Assembly (NCBI GenBank): GCA_045125095.1
Contig: JBGVMW010000127.1
Span: forward strand, 1-64,000
Source: JBGVMW01 sp045125095
GTDB taxonomy: Bacteria; Bacillota; Clostridia; Lachnospirales; Lachnospiraceae
DNA length: 64,000 nt
Reading direction: 5' to 3'
Position 1 is the first letter of the stretch, and each line of letters begins with the position of its first letter. The notes under the pieces were generated by a model, which did no database searches, had not been told where the DNA came from, and was given only the letters and a program-made list of their open reading frames with translations. Below are positions 26,762 through 35,443 of this stretch, piece by piece. The translations under genes were made by a program, and so were the position numbers.

Positions 26762-27420
26762 AGTTCGTCTGACTTTCCATTTCTTTTTACACTCAATGTA
26801 ATTCCATCTCCTACCGGTAAAATACTACTTTCCAATAACGGATGGTGCTTCACCGCATACAAATATTCTCGCATTCTGGTGTGTATGGTACGGTTTCTTC
26901 TTGTCACTGCAAACCGTGATTCCATAATCTCTCCGTCCTGCAACACATTATCTGTAATCAAAATGCCACCTTCCTTCAACAAACGCACACAATCCGGCAG
27001 AAAAGCCAGATACTGTCCTTTTGCTGCATCCATAAAGATAAAATCGAAAGGCTCGTCTAGTGTTTTTAATAGTTCTGCAGCATCCCCCTCTAACAAGGTA
27101 ATCTGCTCTGTTTTCCCTGCTTTTTCAAAATTTGCTTTTGCAATCGGAATACGTTTTTCATAATTTTCTATTGTTGTAATATGCATATCTGCCGGACCAT
27201 ATTCACTTAAGAGCAGCGTAGAAAATCCTACTGCTGTTCCCACTTCTAACACTCGTCCTGGTTGTTTGATAGCAAGCATTACTTTTAGAAAGCTCTGCAT
27301 ATCCTTTCTGATAATTGGCACATAATTATCTAACGCCTCTTTCTCCAACGCATCTAAGAAGCTTGTATTACCACAATCCAAAGAATTGATATACGTGAGC
27401 AACCGTTCTTCTACAATCAT
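26758..27420 (-). CDS. trmR: tRNA 5-hydroxyuridine methyltransferase TrmR (YrrM)
   Basis: A 220-residue O-methyltransferase of the catechol-OMT-like type, SAM motif I VLEVGTAVGFSTLLL, acidic motif TTIEN, and FIFMDAAKGQY with ITDNVLQDG binding the metal. It methylates 5-hydroxyuridine at the tRNA wobble position. The ATG at 27420 (MIVEERLL) follows GCGGAGGCAGAA; the longer frame from 27480 overlaps the preceding gene and is less likely. Its stop overlaps the TrhP start codon (ATGA), consistent with two steps of one modification pathway. Confidence 0.88.
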   Translation of the reverse strand: MIVEERLLTYINSLDCGNTSFLDALEKEALDNYVPIIRKDMQSFLKVMLAIKQPGRVLEVGTAVGFSTLLLSEYGPADMHITTIENYEKRIPIAKANFEKAGKTEQITLLEGDAAELLKTLDEPFDFIFMDAAKGQYLAFLPDCVRLLKEGGILITDNVLQDGEIMESRFAVTRRNRTIHTRMREYLYAVKHHPLLESSILPVGDGITLSVKRNGKSDEL

Positions 27421-27439
27421 TTCTGCCTCCGCAGGTATT

Positions 27440-27820
27440 TTATTCTTCTGTGGAAGATGCTTCTCCTGCCAGAACAGCAAGCATCTCCTCTGCTGTTTGT
27501 GATGTGTTTAATGTATAAGTACCAGCCTTTTCGTCTCCATAATACGAGGAAACCCTCTCCTGCCAGACAAAAAGGCTAGCATCTCTGATTAGTCCTTCTT
27601 TTTTTAATTTCGCTGCAATTTCTTCCACGGTATCACCCGGTTCAATTGTAACTACAACATCTCTCCCTGGTGCTTGTGTCATCGCTGGTTCTGCAAATAT
27701 CCGATATCCATAATTATGTGCATATGTGGCGGCATCCTTAATCAGAACTATCACTATCACCAAAATGCTGATATTAAATATCGCACTAACCACCGACATG
27801 ACAACTCGTTTTGACTTCAT
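27440..27820 (-). CDS. MltG/YceG-like membrane protein without catalytic domain
   Basis: A 126-residue protein with one N-terminal membrane helix (about 8-28) and a short extracytoplasmic domain. Residues 58-120 (VVVTIEPGDTVEEIAAKLKKEGLI ... GTYTLNTSQTAEEMLAVL) match the LysM-like N-terminal module of the MltG endolytic transglycosylase. The MltG catalytic region with its essential Glu, about 200 residues, is absent, and there is no leftover of it downstream: trmR begins within 20 bp. In Bacillus yrrL (mltG) sits at this same place. It may be a shortened, non-catalytic form acting as a regulator of wall synthesis. Confidence 0.75.
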   Translation of the reverse strand: MKSKRVVMSVVSAIFNISILVIVIVLIKDAATYAHNYGYRIFAEPAMTQAPGRDVVVTIEPGDTVEEIAAKLKKEGLIRDASLFVWQERVSSYYGDEKAGTYTLNTSQTAEEMLAVLAGEASSTEE

Positions 27821-27838
27821 CTGCTGCTCCTAACTTCT

Positions 27839-28168
27839 TTATAACTCTATATCAATTGCGTCTAGTATGATAGCATCAATCTTCTGTATCATTCTGCACA
27901 AATCAAGTTCTGCATTCAGGTAATTATTTACCAGCGGATCACGACGAAACTGCTCATTATCCTTCTCATAATGATCATACGTATCAAACAACGCATCGCC
28001 CTCTAGCTCCATCTGCATTTCAAAAATATTTCTTCTGTACTCTGTAAGTTCCTGCCATAGTTTTGGAGATTTTCTGACTTCCATTGATACCTCAGAGTAT
28101 CTTTTATATGGTTCACTATTTTTTATCGCCTCTACCAGTTGAGCAACCTGGGCTTTTACCTCCTCCAT
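27839..28168 (-). CDS. YlbF/YmcA-family protein
   Basis: A 109-residue all-helical protein (EVSMEVRKSPKLWQELTEYR, FEMQMELEG) of the Com_YlbF family. In Bacillus YlbF and YmcA form the Y-complex that assists RNase Y; here the gene directly follows the RNase J gene, which supports an RNA-decay role. No membrane or metal motifs are seen. ATG start after GGAGGGTATT. Confidence 0.85.
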   Translation of the reverse strand: MEEVKAQVAQLVEAIKNSEPYKRYSEVSMEVRKSPKLWQELTEYRRNIFEMQMELEGDALFDTYDHYEKDNEQFRRDPLVNNYLNAELDLCRMIQKIDAIILDAIDIEL

Positions 28169-28202
28169 AAAAATACCCTCCTTTTTTATATAAAATGGAT
28201 TC

Positions 28203-29867
28203 CTATACTTCCATGATAATAGGCAAAATCATTGGATTACGCTTCGTACGCTTCCACAGGAAATCACCCAAAGTATCCTTCAATACATTTTTTATCTTGC
28301 CCCAGTCCGTAATATTTCTGTCAAGACAATCTTCTAAGGCATCATTTACTATCTGTCTTGCTTCTTCCATCAGATCTTCTGACTCCCTTACATACACGAA
28401 ACCTCTTGATACAATATCAGGACCGGCAAGTAACTGGTTGCTGTATTTCTCTAACGTAAGAACCACAATTAAAATTCCATCTTCTGCCAGTCTCTGTCTG
28501 TCTCTCAGTACAATGTTACCGACATCACCTACACCAAGACCGTCTACCAGAATTCCTCCTGTATGCACATGGTCAGTTATTGCTGCGGATTCTGCATTCA
28601 AGGATATTACATCCCCAGAATGCAGGATGAAAATATTTTCTTTTGGAATTCCTAATTCTTCTGCCAATCCTGCCTGGGCTTTCAAATGACGATATTCACC
28701 GTGCACCGGAATCGCATATTTTGGCTTTACAAGCGAATAGATTAATTTGATTTCTTCACGGCATGCGTGTCCAGATACATGTGTATCCTGGAAAATAACA
28801 TTTGCTCCTTTTGCCGACAATTCATTAATTACCTTCGATACTGCCTTTTCGTTACCCGGAATTGGATTGGAACTGAAAATAATCGTATCTCCCGGCATAA
28901 TAGTCACCTTCTTGTGAATGCTCGCTGCCATTCTGGAAAGTGCTGCCATAGATTCCCCCTGGCTTCCCGTTGTAATAATGACCATCTGCTCATCCGGATA
29001 GTTCTTCATCTGCTCAATATCAATTAATGTATTGTCCGGAATATTCAGATAGCCTAATTCTGACGCTGTTGTAATTACATTCACCATGCTTCGCCCTTCA
29101 ATTACAACTTTACGTCCATACTTATCTGCGGAGTTGATAATCTGCTGCACACGGTCTACATTGGAAGCAAAAGTAGCCACTATGATACGGCTGTTTTTAT
29201 GCTCTGCAAATAAATTATCAAATGTTCTTCCTAATGTCTTCTCTGACATGGTAAATCCCTGACGTTCTGCATTTGTACTATCACACATCAATGCAAGAAC
29301 TCCTTTTTTACCAATCTCGCCAAAACGCTGCAAATCAATCGCATCACCAAACACTGGCGTATAATCCACTTTAAAGTCTCCTGTATGAACAACAATTCCT
29401 GCCGGAGAATAAATGGCGAAAGCGGAAGCATCCTGAATACTATGGTTCGTTCTGATAAATTCTATACGGAAACAACCAAGATTCACGGACTGTCCATGTT
29501 TAATCACTTTTCTCTTTGTACTTCTTAAAAGATTGTGCTCCTTTAATTTGTTTTCAATCAATCCCATTGTAAGCTTTGTTGCATATACAGGCATATTGAC
29601 TTCTGGTAACACATAAGGCAACGCACCAATATGATCTTCATGTCCATGAGTAATCACGATGCCCTTTACCTTATCAATGTTGTCCTTCAGATACGTCACG
29701 TCCGGAATTACTAAGTCAATTCCCAACATGTCATCTTCCGGAAAGGACAATCCACAATCCACTACAATAATACTGTCTTCATACTCGAACACAGTCATAT
29801 TCATTCCAATTTGTTCTAAACCACCAAGTGGAATGACTTTTAACTTTGAATCACCTACTGCCTTCAA
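28203..29867 (-). CDS. rnj: Ribonuclease J
   Basis: A 554-residue metallo-beta-lactamase/beta-CASP ribonuclease with endo- and 5'-exonuclease activity in mRNA decay and rRNA maturation. The zinc motif HGHEDH (74-79), NHSIQDASA, HTGDFKVD, the beta-CASP motifs and the C-terminal VHGEYRHLKAQAGLAEELG are all present. Length matches RNase J1/J2. The ATG follows GGAGGTAAGATTTTG. It is co-directional with the YlbF gene downstream and the DUF1292 gene upstream. J1 versus J2 cannot be decided from the sequence. Confidence 0.96.
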   Translation of the reverse strand: MKAVGDSKLKVIPLGGLEQIGMNMTVFEYEDSIIVVDCGLSFPEDDMLGIDLVIPDVTYLKDNIDKVKGIVITHGHEDHIGALPYVLPEVNMPVYATKLTMGLIENKLKEHNLLRSTKRKVIKHGQSVNLGCFRIEFIRTNHSIQDASAFAIYSPAGIVVHTGDFKVDYTPVFGDAIDLQRFGEIGKKGVLALMCDSTNAERQGFTMSEKTLGRTFDNLFAEHKNSRIIVATFASNVDRVQQIINSADKYGRKVVIEGRSMVNVITTASELGYLNIPDNTLIDIEQMKNYPDEQMVIITTGSQGESMAALSRMAASIHKKVTIMPGDTIIFSSNPIPGNEKAVSKVINELSAKGANVIFQDTHVSGHACREEIKLIYSLVKPKYAIPVHGEYRHLKAQAGLAEELGIPKENIFILHSGDVISLNAESAAITDHVHTGGILVDGLGVGDVGNIVLRDRQRLAEDGILIVVLTLEKYSNQLLAGPDIVSRGFVYVRESEDLMEEARQIVNDALEDCLDRNITDWGKIKNVLKDTLGDFLWKRTKRNPMILPIIMEV

Positions 29868-29901
29868 AATCTTACCTCCATTTTCTATTTTTTATACACT
29901 C

Positions 29902-30171
29902 TTATAATTCGATATCATAATCCTCTAATTCTTCCGCAAAGATTTTTGAAACCGCTGCTAATTCTTCATCATCTTCTACCATCTCATATACACTTTCCTC
30001 ATCCGTCTCAGAAGATAAATCTTTTAAGATGTATGCCTCAGCCTCTTCTTCCTCTTCGTCATCTGAATCGGTTACCAGCAAATACTGTGTTCCATTGATT
30101 TTCGTTTCTTCTAAAATATAAAAATCCACTGTTTCATTCGTATCTTGAAAAGTAAATTCAATTTTTTCCAT
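29902..30171 (-). CDS. DUF1292 (YrzB-family) acidic protein
   Basis: An 89-residue strongly acidic protein: FTFQDTNETVDFYILEETK and YLLVTDSDDEEEEEAEAYIL fit DUF1292. In Firmicutes this family lies in the ireB-ruvX-yrzB cluster, as here. The function is unknown. ATG start after GAGGTGGAACGCAG. Confidence 0.88.
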   Translation of the reverse strand: MEKIEFTFQDTNETVDFYILEETKINGTQYLLVTDSDDEEEEEAEAYILKDLSSETDEESVYEMVEDDEELAAVSKIFAEELEDYDIEL

Positions 30172-30218
30172 CTGCGTTCCACCTCATTTCTTTGTAAATT
30201 GATTTATTTGCGCACATG

Positions 30219-30265
30219 AAAAGATACCTCTGTCATACTATTTCCGTAAAACCAGAGGCTCTTTT
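30219..30265 (-). terminator. Hairpin terminator after ruvX
   Basis: GAGCCTCTGG and CAGAGGTATC pair on the minus strand and are followed by TTTTC. The loop is long (about 20 nt) and the T-tract short, so termination may be partial and the DUF1292 gene could be read from upstream. Confidence 0.6.
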
Positions 30266-30301
30266 TACGACTTTCTCCTACTGTCTCATCCTAAATATCT
30301 G

Positions 30302-30727
30302 TTATACTGTAGGATGTGCATCCAGATAGTTCTGCAAAATAATTACGGCAGCTATCTTGTCCACATATTGTTTTCTATTTTCTCTTCTTACGCCACTATC
30401 CATCAGGCAACGTTCTGCCTCCACAGTTGACAAACGCTCGTCCCACATTTTTACGGGAATTCCACATCTTCTTTCCAACATTTTGCTAAATTCAATGGAT
30501 TTCTCGCCTCTGTCACCAATGGTATTGTTCATATGTTTTGGCAAACCTACCACAATCTCACTGACCTGGTATTCCTTCACCAACTCTTCAATCCGCGCCA
30601 ATGTCTGGCGTAATTTATTCTCCTGCTTTCTGGTAATCGTCTCTATCCCTTGAGCAGTAATTCCCAGTGGATCGCTGACTGCCACACCGACAGTCTTAGA
30701 ACCATAATCTAATCCCATTATTCGCAT
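30302..30727 (-). CDS. ruvX: Holliday junction resolvase-like RuvX (YqgF)
   Basis: A 141-residue RNase H-fold nuclease. GLDYGSKTVGVAVSDPLG carries the first catalytic Asp, VVGLPKHMNNTIGDRGE the conserved middle motif, and WDERLSTVEAERCL with DKIAAVIILQNYL the C-terminal acidic residues. It is implicated in 16S rRNA 5'-end processing and possibly junction resolution. I chose the ATG at 30727 (MRIMGLDYG); the upstream ATG at 30748 would overlap ireB. It is coupled to ireB with about 11 bp between. Confidence 0.9.
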   Translation of the reverse strand: MRIMGLDYGSKTVGVAVSDPLGITAQGIETITRKQENKLRQTLARIEELVKEYQVSEIVVGLPKHMNNTIGDRGEKSIEFSKMLERRCGIPVKMWDERLSTVEAERCLMDSGVRRENRKQYVDKIAAVIILQNYLDAHPTV

Positions 30728-30738
30728 AAAATATCCTA

Positions 30739-31002
30739 CTACTGCCAATTCTTATTCTTGATATAGAAAGTCAGCAACTCTTCAACTATCTCGTCACGCT
30801 CCACCTTCATAATCAAGCTTCTGGCATTCTTATGACCTGTAATATAAGTAGGGTCACCTGACATTACATACCCTACAATCTGATTTACCGGATTATAGCC
30901 CTTTTCAGACAATGCTTCAAAAACGGCTGCTAAAATATCCTGTACCTGTGTCTCCGGCTCTACCTGTACTTTAAAATATTGTGTATTATTTATATCCTGC
31001 AT
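30739..31002 (-). CDS. ireB: IreB-family regulatory phosphoprotein
   Basis: An 87-residue protein of the former DUF965 family. DPTYITGHKNARSLI and KGYNPVNQIVGYVMSGDP are its hallmarks. In Enterococcus IreB is phosphorylated by the PASTA kinase IreK and affects cephalosporin resistance; the same role here is inference. The order ireB-ruvX-DUF1292 is the conserved Firmicutes one. Confidence 0.93.
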   Translation of the reverse strand: MQDINNTQYFKVQVEPETQVQDILAAVFEALSEKGYNPVNQIVGYVMSGDPTYITGHKNARSLIMKVERDEIVEELLTFYIKNKNWQ

Positions 31003-31059
31003 GATTCACGACCTCAAAATTAAACTTCTTATCTATTTTAATATATTATTGCAAAATTA

Positions 31060-32376
31060 TCAACGAGTTATTTCACTTTTCATAATTTTTTCTGTTAAAA
31101 AATCTTGTATTTTCACTGTCACAATTTGATTTTTAAGATTTTCTTCTGCTTCCACAGCAACCATCACATACTCTCTTGTATGTCCCACCTGGTACTGTTT
31201 TCCGGAAATTTCCATTATTTCCTCTATTAGTATATCCACTTTTTTTCCAATGTAATACCGACAAAATGCCTCCATGTGCATCTGATTTTTTTCTAATAAC
31301 ACTTTGCTTCGCTGTGTCTTTACCGGTTCCGGCACCTGCCCCTCCATAACAGCTGCCCTTGTACCTTCTCTCTTAGAATATTTAAATATGTGTGTTTCAT
31401 AAAATTCAATTTCATCAGTAAATGCTACTGTCTGCCTAAATTCATCTTCTGTTTCTTGTGGAAAACCTACAATGATATCTGTAGTAATCGCCGGATGCTC
31501 ATAATACTGGCGCAACAAACGCACACCCGCTGCATATTCCTCCGCCGTATAATGGCGATTCATACGCTTTAACACAGTATTGCATCCACTCTGTAGGGAC
31601 AAATGAAAATGTGGACAGATTTTTGGCAATTCCGCAATTCCTTTTACAAATTCTTCTGTCACAATACGTGGTTCTACAGAGCTCAAACGAATACGCTCGA
31701 TTCCCTTTACCTCATGAAGCTTCCTTAACAAGGACAGGAGATTCTCCTTTTCTTCCTTGAAATCAATACCATAGGAGCTGATATGAATGCCGGTAAGCAC
31801 CAATTCCTGATAACCGGCATTTGCCAGATTTTCTGCTTCTTTTATGATGTCCCCTGCACCTCTGCTTCGCACACGCCCTCTGGCATATGGAATAATACAA
31901 TAGCTGCAAAACTGGTTACAGCCATCCTGCACCTTGATATAGGCTCTTGTATGTTCCGCTGTTTTGAACACTGACAATTGTTCATATTCTGTATTCGCAG
32001 AAATATCAGTCACACAGACAACCTGTTTCCGTTCCTCTTCAAACTGCTGAATTGCCTGCAACAATCCACCTTTCTGGTTATTTCCAAGAAGGATATCCAC
32101 ACCGGTCTCCCGTTTTAACTCCTCTGCTGATTCCTGTGCATAGCAGCCTGCTGCCACCACAATCGCGTCTGGATTTTGCTTTCTGGCACGATGCAGCATC
32201 TGTCTGGATTTTCGGTCTGCCATGTTCGTCACGGTGCAGGTATTGATAATATATACATCTGCTTGTTCCGAAAAATCTACAATCTCATATCCTGCATCCT
32301 CTAATATCTGCTGCATAGCATCTGTTTCATAACCATTCACCTTACAGCCTAAATTATGCAATGCCGCCTTTTGCAT
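31060..32376 (-). CDS. mtaB: tRNA (t6A37) methylthiotransferase MtaB
   Basis: A 438-residue radical SAM enzyme that adds a methylthio group to t6A37 of tRNAs reading ANN codons. The N-terminal UPF0004 domain starts LGCKVNGYETDAM with cluster cysteines also at NTCTVTN and AAGCYAQ. The radical SAM motif is CNQFCSYCIIP (CX3CX2C), and a TRAM domain ends the protein. NTCTVTNMADRKSRQ separates MtaB from MiaB and RimO. ATG start after AAAGGAG. Confidence 0.94.
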   Translation of the reverse strand: MQKAALHNLGCKVNGYETDAMQQILEDAGYEIVDFSEQADVYIINTCTVTNMADRKSRQMLHRARKQNPDAIVVAAGCYAQESAEELKRETGVDILLGNNQKGGLLQAIQQFEEERKQVVCVTDISANTEYEQLSVFKTAEHTRAYIKVQDGCNQFCSYCIIPYARGRVRSRGAGDIIKEAENLANAGYQELVLTGIHISSYGIDFKEEKENLLSLLRKLHEVKGIERIRLSSVEPRIVTEEFVKGIAELPKICPHFHLSLQSGCNTVLKRMNRHYTAEEYAAGVRLLRQYYEHPAITTDIIVGFPQETEDEFRQTVAFTDEIEFYETHIFKYSKREGTRAAVMEGQVPEPVKTQRSKVLLEKNQMHMEAFCRYYIGKKVDILIEEIMEISGKQYQVGHTREYVMVAVEAEENLKNQIVTVKIQDFLTEKIMKSEITR

Positions 32377-32601
32377 AGCGTATCTCCTTTCAAAAATAAA
32401 CTGTTTTTCTTATCTCGAAACCCATTTACATTTTACACAATTTTTTTTGTATATTATCGTGAAATCGACCAGTATCCCCTTAGAATTTCACGTATTTTTC
32501 TCTCAAACTGTTTTTGCCTTGTCATACTTGCATACCTGTTTCCTAATTTTTTGTTCAATTCGTGAAAACTGCGTAAACTTTCTAATTTTGCCCTCATACA
32601 C

Positions 32602-32630
32602 TTGACTTTTATTATGCTAAACGGTAATAT
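32602..32630 (+). promoter_or_regulatory. Promoter of the HPr-like gene
   Basis: TTGACT (32602-32607), a 17-bp spacer and TAATAT (32625-32630), 29 bp before the ATG, with the Shine-Dalgarno AAAGGAGGG. The stretch 32377-32600 also holds an isolated inverted repeat CGTGAAAT/ATTTCACG (32460-32493). Confidence 0.85.
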
Positions 32631-32659
32631 TAGTATGAATAAAAAAGGAGGGTGGCAAT

Positions 32660-32890
32660 ATGAAAACAGTACAGATTTCATTAAATTCCATTGACAAGGT
32701 TAAATCTTTTGTAAACGATATCACAAAATTCGATTTTGATTTTGATTTAGTATCCGGTCGTTACGTTATCGATGCGAAATCCATCATGGGTATCTTCAGC
32801 TTAGATTTATCTAAACCAATCAACTTAAACATTCACGCTGAAGGTGATGTTACTGATGTGATGGAAACCTTAAAGCCATACATCATCTAA
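32660..32890 (+). CDS. HPr-like protein lacking the phosphoryl-accepting histidine
   Basis: A 76-residue protein with the HPr fold: KSIMGIFSLDLSKPINLNI matches the region around Ser46 of HPr, the HPr-kinase target. The N-terminal part (KTVQISLNSIDKVKSFVNDI) lacks the catalytic His15 motif (HARPA). So it cannot carry phosphate in the PTS through His15 and is more like a Crh-type regulatory relative. It is monocistronic with its own promoter and terminator and divergent from mtaB. The regulatory role is inference. Confidence 0.85.
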   Translation: MKTVQISLNSIDKVKSFVNDITKFDFDFDLVSGRYVIDAKSIMGIFSLDLSKPINLNIHAEGDVTDVMETLKPYII

Positions 32891-32927
32891 TACGTAGTTA
32901 CGGGGTAATGCATACTACAAATGGAAT

Positions 32928-32957
32928 GGGGGAACCGAATGGTTCCCCATTTTTTTA
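32928..32957 (+). terminator. Terminator of the HPr-like gene
   Basis: GGGGAACC (32929-32936) and GGTTCCCC (32941-32948) with loop GAAT, followed by ATTTTTTT. Its end touches the stop codon of thiI on the other strand. Confidence 0.92.
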
Positions 32958-34136
32958 TTTTCTTATGCTAATTACTTCTGTAGAGGCAATGGCTTCTTCT
33001 ACTAGTCGTTCAATATCTTCTGATAAATTTTCCTCATTTTTGCGAATTACCTTTACGTTCGGCTTTGTAACCGGATGCTTTGCCACAAAGATAGTACAGC
33101 AATCTTCAAATGGCTGAATCGATGTCTCATAGGTTCCAATGCGCTCTGCTACGTCTACGATATCCTGCTTGTCAAAGCTGATAAGTGGCCGATATACAGG
33201 CATATGGCACACTTCGTTTGTAGCCATAAGACTCTGCATGGTCTGACTTGCCACCTGTCCGATACTTTCTCCTGTTACTAATCCTAAACAGCCTTTTTCT
33301 TCTGCAAAATGCTCTGCAATTCGCATCATGTAACGACGCATAATGATGGTCAATTCTTCATGTGGGCATTTTTCATAAATATATAACTGGATATCTGTGA
33401 AATTTACCACATGCAAATCAATCGGGCCTGTATATTCTGAGACTATCTTTGCCAAATCTATTACTTTTTGTTTTGCTCGTTCACTTGTGTACGGTGGTGC
33501 ATGGAAATAAATCGCATCTATTTTTACGCCACGCTTTGCTATCATGTGACCTGCTACCGGACTATCGATACCACCTGACAACAATAACATTGCCTTACCT
33601 GCTGTTCCAAGGGGCATTCCGCCTGGTCCTGGTATCATTTCGGAATACACATAGATTTTTTCACGTATTTCCATGCAAAGCATTACGTCTGGTTTATGCA
33701 CATCTACCGACAAGTCTGTGAAATGCTCCAACAGGCGATGTCCTATTTCTGCATTGACTTCCATGGATTCCATTGGATAATTTTTTCTTGCTCTGCGGCA
33801 ATGCACTTTGAAGGAGAAGTCTTTTTTTTCGTATACAGTATCGATAAAGTTGATAACGCGCTCTGCCGTGTCCTCAAATCCATTGTCTTCAAAGAATACG
33901 ACCGGACATATCCAGACTACACCAAATACTTTCTTTAAACAAGAGACGGTTTCTTCGTAGTCGTAATCCTCAGAACATTCTACATAAATTCGTCCCTGTT
34001 CCTTGCGAACTTCGAATTCGCCTTCTGCATCTTCTAAGACATAGCGAATCTGGTTGACTAGTGCGTCTTCGAATAGATAACGGTTTTTTCCTTTGACGCC
34101 GATTTCTCCGTACTTTATTAAAAATGCTTTGTACAT
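32955..34136 (-). CDS. thiI: tRNA 4-thiouridine synthetase ThiI
   Basis: A 393-residue ATP-dependent sulfurtransferase that makes s4U8 in tRNA and may donate sulfur to the thiamine thiazole. It has the N-terminal ferredoxin-like and THUMP regions, then the PP-loop LLLSGGIDSPVAG and the C-terminal segment FEDCCTIFVAKHPVTKP. The rhodanese domain of the E. coli protein is absent, as usual in Firmicutes. The cysteine desulfurase that would supply sulfur lies directly upstream. Confidence 0.95.
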   Translation of the reverse strand: MYKAFLIKYGEIGVKGKNRYLFEDALVNQIRYVLEDAEGEFEVRKEQGRIYVECSEDYDYEETVSCLKKVFGVVWICPVVFFEDNGFEDTAERVINFIDTVYEKKDFSFKVHCRRARKNYPMESMEVNAEIGHRLLEHFTDLSVDVHKPDVMLCMEIREKIYVYSEMIPGPGGMPLGTAGKAMLLLSGGIDSPVAGHMIAKRGVKIDAIYFHAPPYTSERAKQKVIDLAKIVSEYTGPIDLHVVNFTDIQLYIYEKCPHEELTIIMRRYMMRIAEHFAEEKGCLGLVTGESIGQVASQTMQSLMATNEVCHMPVYRPLISFDKQDIVDVAERIGTYETSIQPFEDCCTIFVAKHPVTKPNVKVIRKNEENLSEDIERLVEEAIASTEVISIRK

Positions 34137-34264
34137 AGTTGATTCCTTTCTTGTATGATTCTATAAATTGGTGGCTAACCGTTCGTGAATTGTGTTTCTG
34201 CTACAACAATCCACTTCCTTACCGGCACCTTATAATCAGCAAATAATTCAAGATTTCCGCCACA

Positions 34265-35422
34265 CTATTTTCGTGTATATTTGCGCAAACGTGGTAATAA
34301 TTCCTGCAACGCTTCTATACAATAATCGATTTCTGCGGCAGTTGTGTCGAAGGAAAAACTGAAGCGTATGGTTCCTTCGATCTCTTTCATGGATAAGCCC
34401 ATGGCTAACAGGGTGGCGCTTGGTTCTGGTTTGTTGGAGGCGCAGGCAGAACCGGCTGAGACGTAAATATCTTTGTCTTCCAGGGCGTGGAGAAGGACTT
34501 CGCTACGCACGTCATCGAAGGTTACGCTGACGATGTGTGGTGCGCCTTCTCTGGCAGGCATACCATTGACGTGGCAGCCTTCTATTCTGGTTACGCCTTC
34601 TACAAAGCGGTCTCGCAATGCGTATAGGGTGTCGATTTTGTTATCAAAATCTTCATAACTGATGCGGACTGCCTCTGCTATGCCTACGATGCCCGGTACA
34701 TTTTCAGTGCCGGAACGGATGCCGTTCTGCTGACCACCGCCGAAAGCGATTGGCTTTATTTTTACTTTGTCACGAATGTATAAAAACCCGATTCCTTTTG
34801 GCCCGTGAATTTTATGTCCGCTGACAGAAAGCATATCAATACCGGTTTTCTTTGGAAAAATACGGTATTTACCAAAGCCCTGTACAGCATCTACATGAAA
34901 TACTGCTTTTGATTTTGTTTCCTTTAAATATGCGGCAATTTCTTCGATTGGCTGGCAGGCGCCTACTTCATTATTCACGTACATAACAGAAACCAGTATG
35001 GTATCCTCACAGAGAGCTTCTTTGAACCCATCCATCTTTATTACACCCTGCTTGTCTACCGGAAGCAGGGTGATACGAAAGCCCTGCTCCTCTAAGTATT
35101 TTACGGTATTCTTTACCGCCGGATGTTCTACACTGGTGGTTATGATATGGTTTCCTGCTCTGCGATTCGCCAATGCGGTACCAATAATCGCTAAATTATC
35201 CGACTCTGTTCCACCTGAAGTAAAAAAGATTTCTTTTTCACTTACTTTAAGATTTTTGGCAATCAGCTCTTTTGCTTCTTTTACATACTGTTCCGCTTCA
35301 AATCCTTTTTTATGCATAGATGACGGATTCCCGTAGGCTCCTGTCATGATCTGTAGCATCTTTTCCGCAACCTGAGGATAGCAGCGGGTTGTGGCTGAAT
35401 TGTCAAAATATACTTCGCTCAT
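34265..35422 (-). CDS. nifS: Cysteine desulfurase (NifS/IscS family)
   Basis: A 385-residue PLP enzyme that takes sulfur from cysteine. The PLP lysine is in SVSGHKIHGPKGIGFLY and the catalytic cysteine in VSAGSACASNKPEPS, the longer loop of group I enzymes. It begins YFDNSATTRCYP. The gene order nifS-thiI points to tRNA thiolation as a main role. Start ATG after GGAAAGGATAA. The exact name (nifS or iscS) is a convention. Confidence 0.93.
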   Translation of the reverse strand: MSEVYFDNSATTRCYPQVAEKMLQIMTGAYGNPSSMHKKGFEAEQYVKEAKELIAKNLKVSEKEIFFTSGGTESDNLAIIGTALANRRAGNHIITTSVEHPAVKNTVKYLEEQGFRITLLPVDKQGVIKMDGFKEALCEDTILVSVMYVNNEVGACQPIEEIAAYLKETKSKAVFHVDAVQGFGKYRIFPKKTGIDMLSVSGHKIHGPKGIGFLYIRDKVKIKPIAFGGGQQNGIRSGTENVPGIVGIAEAVRISYEDFDNKIDTLYALRDRFVEGVTRIEGCHVNGMPAREGAPHIVSVTFDDVRSEVLLHALEDKDIYVSAGSACASNKPEPSATLLAMGLSMKEIEGTIRFSFSFDTTAAEIDYCIEALQELLPRLRKYTRK

Positions 35423-35443
35423 TGTCCCAATTATCCTTTCCGC

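Noticed and set aside
32454..32681. 75-residue minus-strand frame upstream of mtaB
   Set aside because: It overlaps the promoter, Shine-Dalgarno and start of the HPr-like gene on the other strand and has no recognisable features.
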